Assembly: GCF_012516495.1 (NCBI RefSeq)
Contig: NZ_CP051214.1
Coordinates: 372,001 to 436,000, forward strand
Origin: Mycoplasma sp. 1654_15
GTDB lineage: Bacteria > Bacillota_I > Bacilli_A > Mycoplasmatales > Metamycoplasmataceae
Length of the DNA: 64,000 nt
Direction of reading: 5' to 3'
In this document: positions 21,319-30,269 of the stretch, piece after piece
Layout: each line of letters starts with the position of its first letter
Numbering within the stretch: the first letter of the stretch is position 1
Program-made: the position numbers and the translations under genes
The notes under the pieces: model-generated
What the model saw: the letters and a program-made list of their open reading frames with translations, nothing else
What the model was told of the DNA's origin: nothing
The model's database searches: none

Positions 21319-22757
21319 TGTTTAAATTTTTAACAAAGATTTTAGGAAAAGTTTTTGACTACAGTGCAAATAAATACATCAATTTTAAGCATTCTTTTTT
21401 AGTCTTATGACGAGAAAAGATATTAGTAAAAAAGATTTTATTTACACTTTTAATGCTTTCAATTTTCGTTGTAGCAGGAACAATAACTATTCCAGGACTA
21501 AGACTTGTTAATCAAAATGCTATTGATCGAAATTCATTTTTAGGAATTATAAATATTGTAGGTGGTGGTGGTTTATTAAACTTTTCCATTGTTGCCTTAG
21601 GAATCGGACCATTTATTACTGCGTCTTTAATAATGTTAATTGCCCAAACTAAGTTAGTACCGCCAATTCACCGACTTAGTCAGTCAGGACCACATGGTAG
21701 ACAAAAAATTAATATTATTACAAGATTACTTACTTTTTTAATTGCTGCCATTCAAGCTGTTGTTTTAGTAAGAACTGTAATAGGAAATCAAGCATTACGT
21801 TTTGTTGTACTTGAAGATAATTCTGGTTTTTATCAATATTTTATAATTCCTTTTATATTAGTTGCAGGTAGTTTGTTTGCTTTATTTTTAGGTGAACAAA
21901 TTACAAATAAAGGTGTTGGTAATGGAACATCTTTAATTATTTTTTCAGGTATTGCAGTTAGATTACCAAATCAATTTAAAGTTGCTTTTGAATACTTTGT
22001 AGATTCTTCAAATTCAAGCTCAATTATCAATGATATAGTTTTATACTTTTCATACTTATTAGGTTTTTTTGTCTTGATTTTAATAGTAGCTTTTGTTTAT
22101 TTAGCTGAAAGAAAAATTCCAATTCAACAAACCGGATCTGGGATGTCAAAAAATATTAAAGAAATTTCTACACTTCCTTTAAAACTAAATCCAGCTGGGA
22201 TTATGCCTAATATTTTTTCATTAATAGTAGTTTCATTACCTTCTTTATTTACAGGTTTTTTAGATCCAAATACTTCAGCTACTAGACACTGAATTCAAAC
22301 ACATATGCAAGTAAATCAACCTATTGGTTTAACTATTTTCATTGTTGTAAACATAATTTTTTCAATAGTAATGGGTTTACAACAATCTAGAGTTGATAAA
22401 ATAGCAGAAGATTTTGCTAAAAATTCTACATTTATTCCTGGAATTAGACCAGGAGAACAAACAGAAGATTATTTAATCGGAGTTGTTTTTAGATTATCAA
22501 TTTTTAGTGCATTTTATTTAACAATTTTAGGTGTTATTCAACCTGTTGAACAAATGCTAGGAATGCCACAACAAATTACTTTTGGTGGGACATCAGTCAT
22601 AATCTTAGTAACCACAGCACTTGAGACTATGAGTCAAATAAAAGCTCGTTATGATGCTGAAAAAATTATTGTTAAGAGAAAAAGAATTGATAAAGCAATG
22701 AATTCAACTAATAAATCCGTAAAAAAACAAGCAAATAATAAAGACTTACTATGATAA
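21318..22757 (+). CDS. secY: Protein translocase subunit SecY
   Basis: Channel of the Sec translocon in the membrane, 479 residues with about ten hydrophobic segments. Recognisable are the TM2 region IGPFITASLIMLIAQ, LGEQITNKGVGNGTSLIIF, the cytosolic loop YLAERKIPIQQTGSGM with LPLKLNPAGIMPNIF, and FIPGIRPGEQTEDYL. The start is a GTG at 21318, overlapping the rplO stop (TAGTG), because no ATG is available before the first membrane segment. The ORF reads through TGA (Trp) codons and ends at 22757, overlapping adk by 7 bases. Confidence 0.96.
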
Positions 22758-23419
22758 AAAATACTCAATCTAATCCTAAATCGTTAAAATTAATCTTTCT
22801 AGGCTCACCAGGCTCTGGTAAAGGAACATTGGCTGCACAACTTGTTAAAGATTTAAAAATTTTACATCTTTCTACAGGTGATCTTTTTAGAGCAAAAATT
22901 AAATCTGATGAAGAATTTGCTTTAAAAATGAAGCAAATTATTGCTCAAGGTCTTTATGTACCAGATGAAATTACAAATGAGATTGTTCTCGATTTTTTAC
23001 AAAAAGCTAACTTAGAAAACGGAATAATTTTAGATGGTTATCCAAGAACAATTTCACAAGCTGAGTTTTTAAAAGAAAATAATTTTAAAATCGATGCAGT
23101 AGTTTATTTAAATGCTTCAGAAAATGTTATTTTAGAACGTCTTTCACTTAGAAGATATTGCCCAACTTGTGCAACAACTTATCACGAAAAATTCAAACCA
23201 GCAAAAGATAATAAATATTGCTACAAAGATGGTACAATTGTTCAAATCAGAAAAGATGATGAACCTGAAGCAATCAAAAAAAGAATCGATGTTTACAAAC
23301 AACAAACTGCAGTTTTAATTCAATATTACAAAGACAAAAACTTACTATTTGAATTTAGTGCAGATCAAGACTTAGAAACTTTAAAAAACCAAGTAATTAA
23401 AACTTTATGAAAATCATAA
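22751..23419 (+). CDS. adk: Adenylate kinase, zinc-lid type
   Basis: Interconverts ATP+AMP and 2 ADP, 222 residues. P-loop GSPGSGKGT, the AMP site STGDLFRAK and DGYPRTISQAEFL are intact. The lid has a structural zinc site (CPTC, then C..D in YCYKDG). It overlaps both secY upstream and map downstream (13 bases), so translation is probably coupled. The real stop is at 23417, as the TGA at 23408 is Trp. Confidence 0.97.
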
Positions 23420-24162
23420 AAACAGATCAAGAAATAGAAATATTAAAAAAAGCAGGTAAACTCCTGGCAGAGGTAAAACAAATCATCTACGATCTCGTAA
23501 GACCAGGTGTTTCTTTAAAAGAATTAGATGCCATCGCTTTTAAAGAGATTACAAAACGAAATGCAAAACCTTCATTTTTAAACTACCAAGGCTTTCCAGC
23601 AACAATTTGTGCCAGTGTTAATCAAAAGTTAATTCACGGAATTCCTGATGAATATATAATCAAAGATTCAGACGTTGTTTCGATTGATTTAGGCTTGATT
23701 TATGAAGGATTTCACTCTGATACTGCTTTTACTAAAGCAGTAGGACAAGTTAGCTACAATGATAAAAAAATTATTCAAGTAGCAGAAGATGCATTTTGAG
23801 CAGGATTTAATGCAATAAAAAAAGATGCAACTACATTAGATATTGCAAATGCAATATTTAAAGTAATTAAACAAAATAATTTATACACACCTAAAGAATT
23901 TTCAGGTCATGGAATTGGAACTTCTTTACATGAAGAACCTTATATTTACAATTATCCAAACAAAAATGATGTTGTAAAACTAAAAGATAATATGGTAATT
24001 TGTATTGAACCTATGATTTTGCAAAATTCAGATAAAGTAAAAATTTTAAAAGATGGCTGATCTGTTATTGCAGCATCAAATAAAAACGCAGCTCATTTTG
24101 AGCAAATGGTTTTAATTAAAAACAATAAAGGAATAATCCTTACAGGAGAAATTAAAAAATAG
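23407..24162 (+). CDS. map: Methionine aminopeptidase type I
   Basis: Removes N-terminal methionine from new proteins; 251 residues. The metal ligands are visible: the Asp in VVSIDLGLIYEGFHSD (first and second Asp), the His in FSGHGIGTSLHEEP, the Glu in CIEPM and a final Glu in HFEQM. The start overlaps the end of adk; the stop abuts infA directly. Confidence 0.97.
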
Positions 24163-24381
24163 ATGTCAAAAGAAGATAAAATTATTTTTAAAGGAGTAGT
24201 AACTCAAGTTTTTAATACTCAAGAATACGAAGTAGAATTTGAAAATGGGCACAAAGTAATAGCTCATGTTGCTGGAAAAATGAAGCTACATCGTATTAAA
24301 ATAATTGTCGGAGATCATGTACAAGTAGAACTATCACAGTACGATCTTAGCAAAGGTAGAATAATTTATCGTTTTAAATAA
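24163..24381 (+). CDS. infA: Translation initiation factor IF-1
   Basis: 72 residues, the usual size. Single OB fold: KEDKIIFKGVVTQVFNTQEY, FENGHKVIAHVAGKMKLHRI and GDHVQVELSQYDLSKGRIIY. Blocks the A site during initiation. Starts on the base after the map stop. Confidence 0.97.
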   Translation: MSKEDKIIFKGVVTQVFNTQEYEVEFENGHKVIAHVAGKMKLHRIKIIVGDHVQVELSQYDLSKGRIIYRFK

Positions 24382-24414
24382 TTTATTATTAAATATCATT
24401 AAAACAGGAGAAAT

Positions 24415-24531
24415 ATGAAAGTAAGAGCAAGTATTAAAAAGATTTGCAATGACTGTAAAATTATCAAACGTAAAAGCACAAATAGAGTAATTTGTAAAAG
24501 CTCACCAAAACATAAACAAAGACAAGGATAG
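24415..24531 (+). CDS. rpmJ: 50S ribosomal protein L36
   Basis: 38 residues. [19 protein letters not shown] then [15 protein letters not shown], with the zinc-type C-x2-C, a later Cys and His. Strong aggagaa ribosome binding site upstream. Confidence 0.97.
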   Translation: MKVRASIKKICNDCKIIKRKSTNRVICKSSPKHKQRQG

Positions 24532-24537
24532 TAAAAT

Positions 24538-24906
24538 ATGGCAAGAATATTAAATATTGAAATACCAAATGATAAGCGTATTGTTATAGCACTTACTTAT
24601 ATTTTTGGTATCGGAAAATCAAGATCAAAAGAAATTTTACAAAAATGCAACATTGACGAAAACATCAGAACTAAAGACCTTTCAGAAACACAATTACAAG
24701 CAATTAGAGAAGTAGCAAAAGAGTATACAACAGAAGGTGATTTACGTCGTGAAGTACAATTAAACATCAAAAGAATGATAGAGATTAAATCCTACAAAGG
24801 TATCAGACACAGAAAAGGACTTCCAGTTAGAGGTCAAGTAACACAAAAAAATGCTCGTACCAGAAAAGGTCCTAGAAAAACTGTTATGGGTAAAAAGGAT
24901 AAATAA
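24538..24906 (+). CDS. rpsM: 30S ribosomal protein S13
   Basis: 122 residues. [50 protein letters not shown] and the C-terminal [12 protein letters not shown] are all present. Contacts the P-site tRNA. Confidence 0.97.
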   Translation: MARILNIEIPNDKRIVIALTYIFGIGKSRSKEILQKCNIDENIRTKDLSETQLQAIREVAKEYTTEGDLRREVQLNIKRMIEIKSYKGIRHRKGLPVRGQVTQKNARTRKGPRKTVMGKKDK

Positions 24907-24921
24907 TTAAAGGATTAAATA

Positions 24922-25326
24922 ATGGCAATTAAAAAAGACAAACCTAAAAAAATTAAGAAAAAAAATATAACCACTGGTATTGCTCACATTCATTCAACTC
25001 ACCAAAATACAATTGTTACTTTTACTGATCTTAATGGAAATGTTATTGCATGATCTTCTTCAGGTGCTATCGGATACAAAGGTACCAAGAAAAAAACTCC
25101 ATATGCAGCTTCTTTAGCAGCAGCTGCAGCTAGTGAAGGCGCAAAAGAACACGGAATTAAAGAAGTTAAAGTTGAATTAAAAGGTTTAGGTCCTGGTAAA
25201 GATTCAGCAAGAAAACAAATAGAAGTTTCCGGAATTAGTGTAATCGAAATCAAAGACGTAACCCCAATTCCACACAACGGAACAAGACCTCCAAGAAAAG
25301 TAATTAAAAGACTAACCAAAAGATAG
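24922..25326 (+). CDS. rpsK: 30S ribosomal protein S11
   Basis: 134 residues. [40 protein letters not shown] and the end [15 protein letters not shown] are diagnostic. A Lys-rich start is typical of the family. One in-frame TGA (25050 region) is Trp. Confidence 0.97.
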
Positions 25327-25340
25327 AAAGTAGGATCTAA

Positions 25341-26342
25341 ATGAAAAAAAGTGCAAAAGTGTACTACATTGAAAATAAAGCAGAACATCTTTCTGATTTT
25401 GAAACAACATTTGAATTACAACCTTTAGAACGTGGTTTTGCAAATACATTGGGTAATTCACTAAGAAGAACAATTTTATCCTCAGTTTCTTCAGTTGCTG
25501 TTTTTGGTATAAAAATTGAAGGGGTTGATCACGAGTTTTCTGTAAAGGATAAAGTTCGTGAGGATGTAGTAACTATCTTAAATAATCTTAAAAAACTTCG
25601 TTTTACCTTCAAAAAAGAAGTATTTTTACAAAATGAAATTCAAGTAGTTTCTTTTGAAGCGACAAAAGCAGGGAAAATAACTGGAGCTGATATAGAAAAT
25701 ACAGCTGGTTTAGAAATTGTTAACAAAGATCAAATAATTGCAAATGTTTCTGAAGCTGGAGCTTTAAAATTTGAAATGTTTTTAACTTATGGACGTGGTT
25801 TTGTTGATTTTGAAACAAACAAAATAAAAATTCAAGAATTAGGTCCAGCATTAGAATCTAAATTAGGATATGGAAAAATAATCGCTGTCGATTCTGATTT
25901 TTCAGCAGTAGAAAACGTAAATTTTTCATCAACAGAACTAAACTCATCAAATCCAATTGTTGAAGAAAAACTAACATTTTCAATCAAAACAGATGGAACT
26001 ATTTTAGCAAAAGATGCACTAGCAGAAGCTGCAAAAATATTAATAGCTCACTTAAAATTAGTTAGTGATACTTCTAATTTAGATGCTGAAGTTGAATCAT
26101 TTTTTGAAGAAGTAAAGCAAAAAAAAGAACCACCAAAGAAAAATTCAGCAGATCTTACTACTTTGGATTTAACAGTTAGATCATTAAATGCGCTTCGTAG
26201 AGCACAATATTATAAAGTTTCTGATTTACTAGAACTTACTTTAGAAGAGTTAGAAAACATTAAAAACTTGGGTAAAAAATCAGTAGAAGAAATAGTTGAA
26301 AAATTAAAAGAACATAATTTAGAACTTAAAAAAGGAGAATAA
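25341..26342 (+). CDS. rpoA: RNA polymerase alpha subunit
   Basis: 333 residues. The N-terminal domain dimerises and nucleates the polymerase (FELQPLERGFANTLGNSLRR, then GIKIEGVDHEFS). The C-terminal domain (SLNALRRAQYYKVSDLLELT, IKNLGKKSVEEIVEKL) contacts promoter DNA and activators. A loosely conserved linker near residues 255-270 is Glu/Lys-rich. Part of the alpha operon between rpsK and rplQ. Confidence 0.97.
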   Translation: MKKSAKVYYIENKAEHLSDFETTFELQPLERGFANTLGNSLRRTILSSVSSVAVFGIKIEGVDHEFSVKDKVREDVVTILNNLKKLRFTFKKEVFLQNEIQVVSFEATKAGKITGADIENTAGLEIVNKDQIIANVSEAGALKFEMFLTYGRGFVDFETNKIKIQELGPALESKLGYGKIIAVDSDFSAVENVNFSSTELNSSNPIVEEKLTFSIKTDGTILAKDALAEAAKILIAHLKLVSDTSNLDAEVESFFEEVKQKKEPPKKNSADLTTLDLTVRSLNALRRAQYYKVSDLLELTLEELENIKNLGKKSVEEIVEKLKEHNLELKKGE

Positions 26343-26344
26343 AA

Positions 26345-26707
26345 ATGGCAAATCCACATCAAATTTACCGTCGTGATGCAACTTGAAGAAAACATGTACT
26401 TCGTTCATTAGCCACTCAAATTATTTTACATGGAAAAATAACAACAACACTTCCAAGAGCTAAAGAATTAAGAAAACATGTAGAAAGATTAATTACTAAA
26501 GCAAAAAAAGATACATTAGCTGCAAGAAGATTAGTTTTAGCTTATGTACGTCACGAAAAAACCAAAGATGGTATTGAAATAATGCCATATTTATTCAAAA
26601 CCATTGCACCTAAATACAAAGACCGTAATGGAGGTTATACAAGAATAATTAAATTACCTCCACGTTTAGGTGATAATGCTAAAATGGCTGTTATAGAGCT
26701 AGTTTAA
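26345..26707 (+). CDS. rplQ: 50S ribosomal protein L17
   Basis: 120 residues, last gene of the superoperon. [39 protein letters not shown] and the end [12 protein letters not shown] fit L17. The TGA near 26384 is Trp. A terminator follows. Confidence 0.97.
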
Positions 26708-26757
26708 TTACAATTTTAAATTAAAATTAGTTTTTAATTTATTAAAAAACAAGTATT

Positions 26758-26790
26758 AAAAAACCACTAAAATTTAGTGGTTTTTTCTTC
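26758..26790 (+). terminator. Terminator of the ribosomal superoperon
   Basis: Perfect stem aaaaaaccactaaa / tttagtggtttttt followed by T-rich sequence. It ends the housekeeping block; the accessory region with the decayed lanKC copy begins directly after it. Confidence 0.85.
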
Positions 26791-26879
26791 ATTTTTAAAG
26801 CTTTTTACTTACTTATTATTTCTTTGCAATACAAAATGTTTTTAAAAATATTTTAAATATTTTCTCTCTCTCTATTTCT

Positions 26880-27408
26880 TTTAAATACTTATAATCTCTA
26901 TTTTCTTCTTTTTTAAAGTCATTGGAATTACGAAATAATTTATTTTGCCGAATTTGTTATGTTTCTTAAAAGATAATCGAATTTTTATATTGTTTATCTA
27001 CTACACATTTATTCCTTTGTATTTTTTAGTAGTTGATACAAATTTTCGATATGTAATTTAAAATCTTCTTCATTTTTTGGATAAATAGTTATTAATTTAG
27101 CATACATTTAAAGATTTAAACTTTTTGATGAATACATCTTTGCTAATTTATATTTTTGAGATACTTAAATTCTAAAAAATTATTTAGACAATATGTGTAA
27201 ATAATTTTATTACTTTAGAATAATCTTTTACTCTAGGTACTATATGTATTTTCTAATTTTGAAAAGGTAATGGATAATTGAAAAATGTTAAAAATTTAAA
27301 ACATTCTTTTTCTTGTTTTCTAGCAGAATTTATCACATCTTTATTTGAGTTATATTTATTAACTTTTGATTGAATAGGGACGGATTTTTGATAACCTTTT
27401 ATCTTCAT
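26880..27408 (-). pseudogene. Decayed 5' fragment of the lanKC-like gene
   Basis: Read on the minus strand from an ATG at 27408, this stretch follows the first ~175 codons of the intact gene at 39272 (same start MKIKGYQKS, same NSARKQE, later the KDYSKVIK and KYKG regions). It has several in-frame stops, frameshifts and substitutions, for instance the conserved Trp of the GWKIH motif replaced by TAG. Similarity fades near 26880, close to the rplQ terminator, where a (TC)5 tract (26863-26873) lies. It is a rearrangement scar: the junction between hsdS and lanKC exists twice, in opposite orientation. 26791-27564 otherwise holds only the shared promoter region. Confidence 0.8.
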
Positions 27409-27625
27409 TTGTCTACTTTTCTTCTTTTTTTGTATATATTTTAAATTTTTCAGTCGATTTTTAAAATTATAGATTTAAATTATTAATTATTTTATATAAT
27501 TAAAATAATAATTTTTATACATTAAAAATTTTACTAGCAAAAATGTTATCAAAATAAGGAAATTATGAATTATATTAGAGCAAAAAGATTAGTACCAGAG
27601 ATCAGATTTAAAAATTTCACTGACG
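27408..27625 (+). repeat. Long inverted repeat IR-A, left arm
   Basis: About 218 bases that match, with few differences, the reverse complement of 39055-39272. It comprises the 5' edge of the lanKC-like sequence, the divergent intergenic region and the first ~20 codons of hsdS1 (MNYIRAKRLVPEIRFKNFTD). The arms bracket the whole 27.4-39.3 kb locus, so homologous recombination between them would invert about 11.6 kb. Confidence 0.85.
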
Positions 27626-28818
27626 CTTGACAAAGTTGGAAACTTGAAAATAAAGGATTTTTATATTCAGGTTTAACTTCTAAAACTAAAAAAGATTTTG
27701 CAAATGGTAATTCAAAATATATTAGTTATTTAAATGTTTACAAAAATTTTAATACTGATTTAAAAGATAAATCTTCAGTTTTTATTAAGCCTGATGATAA
27801 ACAAAACGTTATTGAAAAAGGTGATATTTTATTTACAATGTCTTCTGAAACTTATCAAGAAGTTGGGTTGTCATCTGTTGTAACTGAAAAAGTGAATGAA
27901 AAAATTTACTTAAATTCATTTTGTTTTGGTTATAGATTAAATGAAACAAATTTTTTATTTCCACATTTTGCTTCATTTTTATTTAGAAGTGATGCTGTAA
28001 GAAACAAAATTATTCTCCAAAGCAATGGAGGCACTTCTAGGTTTAATTTATCTAAAAAATCGTTTTTAAATATTGAAATAAAAACTCCTCAAATTGAAGA
28101 ACAGCAAAAAATTGGTCAACTTTTTTACACGTTAGATAAAATCGTAAGTCTTTATGAGAGAAAGATAAATTTGTTTGAGAAGCTTCGAAAATATTTCTTG
28201 CAGAATATGTTTGTAAAGGAAAATGAAGGAAAACCGAATGTCAGATTTAATAAATTTGACACTTTATGAACTCAAAAAAACATAGAAGATAATTTTATTA
28301 TAGATGGTGGAGGATTTGTTTCCAAACAAGAAATAAAAAACAATCCAGGGCAATATCCAGTATATTCATCACAAACTTCGAATAACGGGAAAATGGGTTC
28401 TATAAATTATTATAAATATGATGGAGAATTTATAACCTGAACTACAAGAGGAGCTTTAGCAGGGAGTATATTTTATAGAAACGAAAAATTCAGTGTTTCT
28501 AATGCAGGACTATTACAAGCTAAAGACAACCAACTTTCAGATGTAAAATTTTATTATTATGTGTTGAAAAATTCTAATTTAAGAACCATAATGACTATAG
28601 GCAGTATACCTCAATTCACTGTGCAGATGATTAAAAATATTAACTGTATAATTCCTGATAACAAAGAAGAACAAGAACAAATTTCTAATTTTTTAACTCA
28701 TATAGATATTACTCACGCACAACTAAAGCGTAAGCAAAAGCCTAAAAATGGCCTTTTTCTTTGAAATTTAGTACTTTTTGAAGAAAAATCATATTTTTTA
28801 CACAAACATCTTATTTAA
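27565..28818 (+). CDS. hsdS: Type I restriction-modification specificity subunit HsdS (hsdS1)
   Basis: A 417-residue HsdS with two target-recognition domains (about 20-170 and 220-360), each followed by a conserved helical spacer. The central one contains EEQQKIGQLFYTLDKIVSLYERKI and the end EEQEQISNFLTHIDITHAQLKRK. HsdS chooses the DNA sequence methylated or cut by HsdM/HsdR, which are not in this window. It is the only one of the four copies open from a proper start (aaggaaattatg) to a stop, with TGA as Trp. The last ~25 residues differ in frame from the hsdS3 end, because each homopolymer in this stretch is shorter. Confidence 0.88.
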
Positions 28819-28873
28819 GAGCGATTTTTGTATGTTTTTATTAAATTTAACTTACGCTTTAGTTGTGCGTGAG
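28709..28873. repeat. Direct repeat DR-1 at the hsdS1/hsdS2 tail-to-tail junction
   Basis: About 165 bases repeated in the same orientation at 37807-37977. Each copy is itself bounded by an inverted repeat of about 20-23 bases (28711-28733 with 28851-28873), encoding the shared hsdS end THAQLKRK in both directions. Every run of five or more A/T, and one of four A (gcaaaag), is one or two bases shorter here than in the other copy. Confidence 0.85.
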
Positions 28874-30000
28874 TTAAACTGAAGTTCTTTAAAAGCTCGG
28901 AAATTTTCTTTTGTTCTTCTAATGTAGGAAAAATTATTTTTAAGTTTGAAACAGCTGATCAATTGATATAAACTTGAGTGTTTCCTTGTGCGTTTTTAAT
29001 TATTCCTTCTCTTCCTTTTGAATTTAAGTAAAAATAAGTAAATAATGGATTGAGAAATAATTTATTAAGAACTATTCTCTGTGTTCTTTGATTATAAATA
29101 AATTTATTATCTTCAGGGATTAACAAAACTCTTCCTAAAATGTTGCAACTTTGAGTTTTATCATTCAATATCATAGCTAAATCATCTTTATTTAATATAA
29201 AGTTTTTACTTTTTCATTTAAATCAATTCGTAAGTTCTGGTCATTATAATTATTATTTTCATTAAAACTACCAATACTGATTACTTTGTATTTTCCAGTA
29301 GTATTAAAATATTCTTCTAATGATGTACCTCCAAAAGAGTTGACAACTTTATCAAGTTCTTTAGCAGATCATTTATAGTTGAAATCTTTAAATCTAATGC
29401 TTGGTTTTGCTTCATTTTTCTTCACAAATATATTCATCAAGAAAGCTTTTCAAGCTTTTCCAACACACTAATTTTTCTCTCGTAAAGACTTACGATTTTA
29501 TCTAACGTGTAAAATAAAGTAGAAATTTTTTCTTGTTCAAATCTATTTAATAAAATAACAACCGGTAAATTTAAAAATGTTGATAAAGCCAAAGAAGAAA
29601 AAGTTCCAGTAGAAGAATTTAAACGCACATTTTCTTGAAATGTATTAGAGGATAATAAGTAATAAACATATTCTAAGTCAAAAGTTTTTTTAATTATTGC
29701 TCCAACTATTCCTTGTTTCGTTGCAGTTAAAATTTTATTTATAGAAACATTTCCAATAGTTGCTCCTGTAGTAAAAATAATATTATTCTTAGGAATCAAT
29801 CAAGCGGAACTATTATTTAATCCTAGTTTTGAAATGTATGAATTAGTTTTTAATATATATTTTTGGTTAGTGTCTTCAATTTTTACAAAAGGAATTTCAT
29901 TAGCATAAAAACTTTTATTAGCTGTAGAAGGAGTTCCTCCTTCTGAGGCATATTCAAACAGGTTTTCAACCTTACCCTCTATTCAAGTGTGAAAAATCAT
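28798..30000 (-). pseudogene. hsdS: HsdS specificity cassette with frameshifts (hsdS2)
   Basis: Minus-strand HsdS-like sequence converging on hsdS1. It begins with WIEGKVEN and has a first recognition domain, the central TLDKIVSLYERKI helix, a second domain (QSCNILGRVLLIPED, QGNTQVYIN) and the tail THAQLKRKLNLIK. It lacks the MNYIRAKRLVPEIRF start of hsdS1 and hsdS4; the only nearby ATG is at 30000. Frame breaks fall at A/T runs near 29445, 29215 and 28835, each repaired by one added base as judged from hsdS3/hsdS4. It may be a silent donor cassette. The breaks may be sequencing artefacts. Confidence 0.8.
29965..29997. repeat. 33-base perfect inverted repeat IR-B, left arm
   Basis: Perfect reverse complement of 36793-36825. 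It covers the first codons of hsdS2 (WIEGKVE) and the start of the flanking palindrome. A 20-base core (caacct...ttcaa) recurs at 39034-39053 inside hsdS4. The arms are a candidate site for inversion that would swap the 5' parts of hsdS cassettes. Confidence 0.85.
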
Positions 30001-30007
30001 TTTTCAC
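29989..30007. repeat. 19-base palindrome beside the poly-A promoter
   Basis: gtgaaaaatcatttttcac, two perfect 9-base arms around a central c. It lies at the boundary of IR-B, 15 bases before the A19 tract. It could be an operator or a recombinase-binding site. Only the distal half is matched at 36793 (atttttcac), so the left end is more elaborate than the right. Confidence 0.6.
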
Positions 30008-30018
30008 AAAAAAGGCAA

Positions 30019-30052
30019 TTGCAAAAAAAAAAAAAAAAAAATAATGTAAAAT
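30019..30052 (+). promoter_or_regulatory. Putative phase-variable promoter with A19 spacer tract
   Basis: A -35-like TTGCAA (30019-30024), then a run of 19 A (30023-30041), then TAATG and a -10-like TAAAAT preceded by TG (30045-30052). Spacing between the two elements is 22 bases, 4-5 above the optimum, so loss of a few A residues would be expected to switch the promoter on or up. The layout, a poly-A run inside the -35/-10 spacer, is that of the phase-variable vlp promoters of Mycoplasma hyorhinis. It drives the peptide gene and exporter pair 1. Confidence 0.6.
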
Positions 30053-30086
30053 GTTTATCAATACATTAAAGAAAGGAGGAAATTTT

Positions 30087-30251
30087 ATGAAAACTTTATT
30101 AGATGTTAACAAACTATCTAATTTTTCAATTTCAACTTTAGATGATATTGATGCTTTAAAAGATATTGTTATTCAAGATAATATTGTTGAAATAGAACAA
30201 GAAGCTGCAAGAATCCGTTTTACCATTTTGTGTGTAATAATACAGCAATAA
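30087..30251 (+). CDS. 54-residue candidate lanthipeptide precursor
   Basis: Small ORF with the best ribosome binding site of the region (aaaggagg, 8 bases before ATG). The product starts MKTLLDVNKLSN; the LLD motif a few residues from the N-terminus resembles the LLDLQ/ILELQ leader motif of class III lanthipeptides. An acidic middle part (DNIVEIEQEAA, residues 31-41) is followed by a short basic-hydrophobic C-terminus RIRFTILCVIIQQ with a single Thr46 and Cys49, enough for one T-x-x-C methyllanthionine. It directly precedes a two-gene exporter and lies 9 kb from the LanKC-like gene. Alternatively it could be an unmodified bacteriocin or an unrelated small protein. I recognise no homologue. 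Confidence 0.55.
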   Translation: MKTLLDVNKLSNFSISTLDDIDALKDIVIQDNIVEIEQEAARIRFTILCVIIQQ

Positions 30252-30269
30252 AAATACAATAGAAAGATA

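Noticed and set aside
26791-27564. Possible tRNA, small RNA or intact ORF in the 770-base gap after rplQ
   Set aside because: No cloverleaf or open frame; the content is explained by the decayed lanKC copy and the hsdS1 promoter region.
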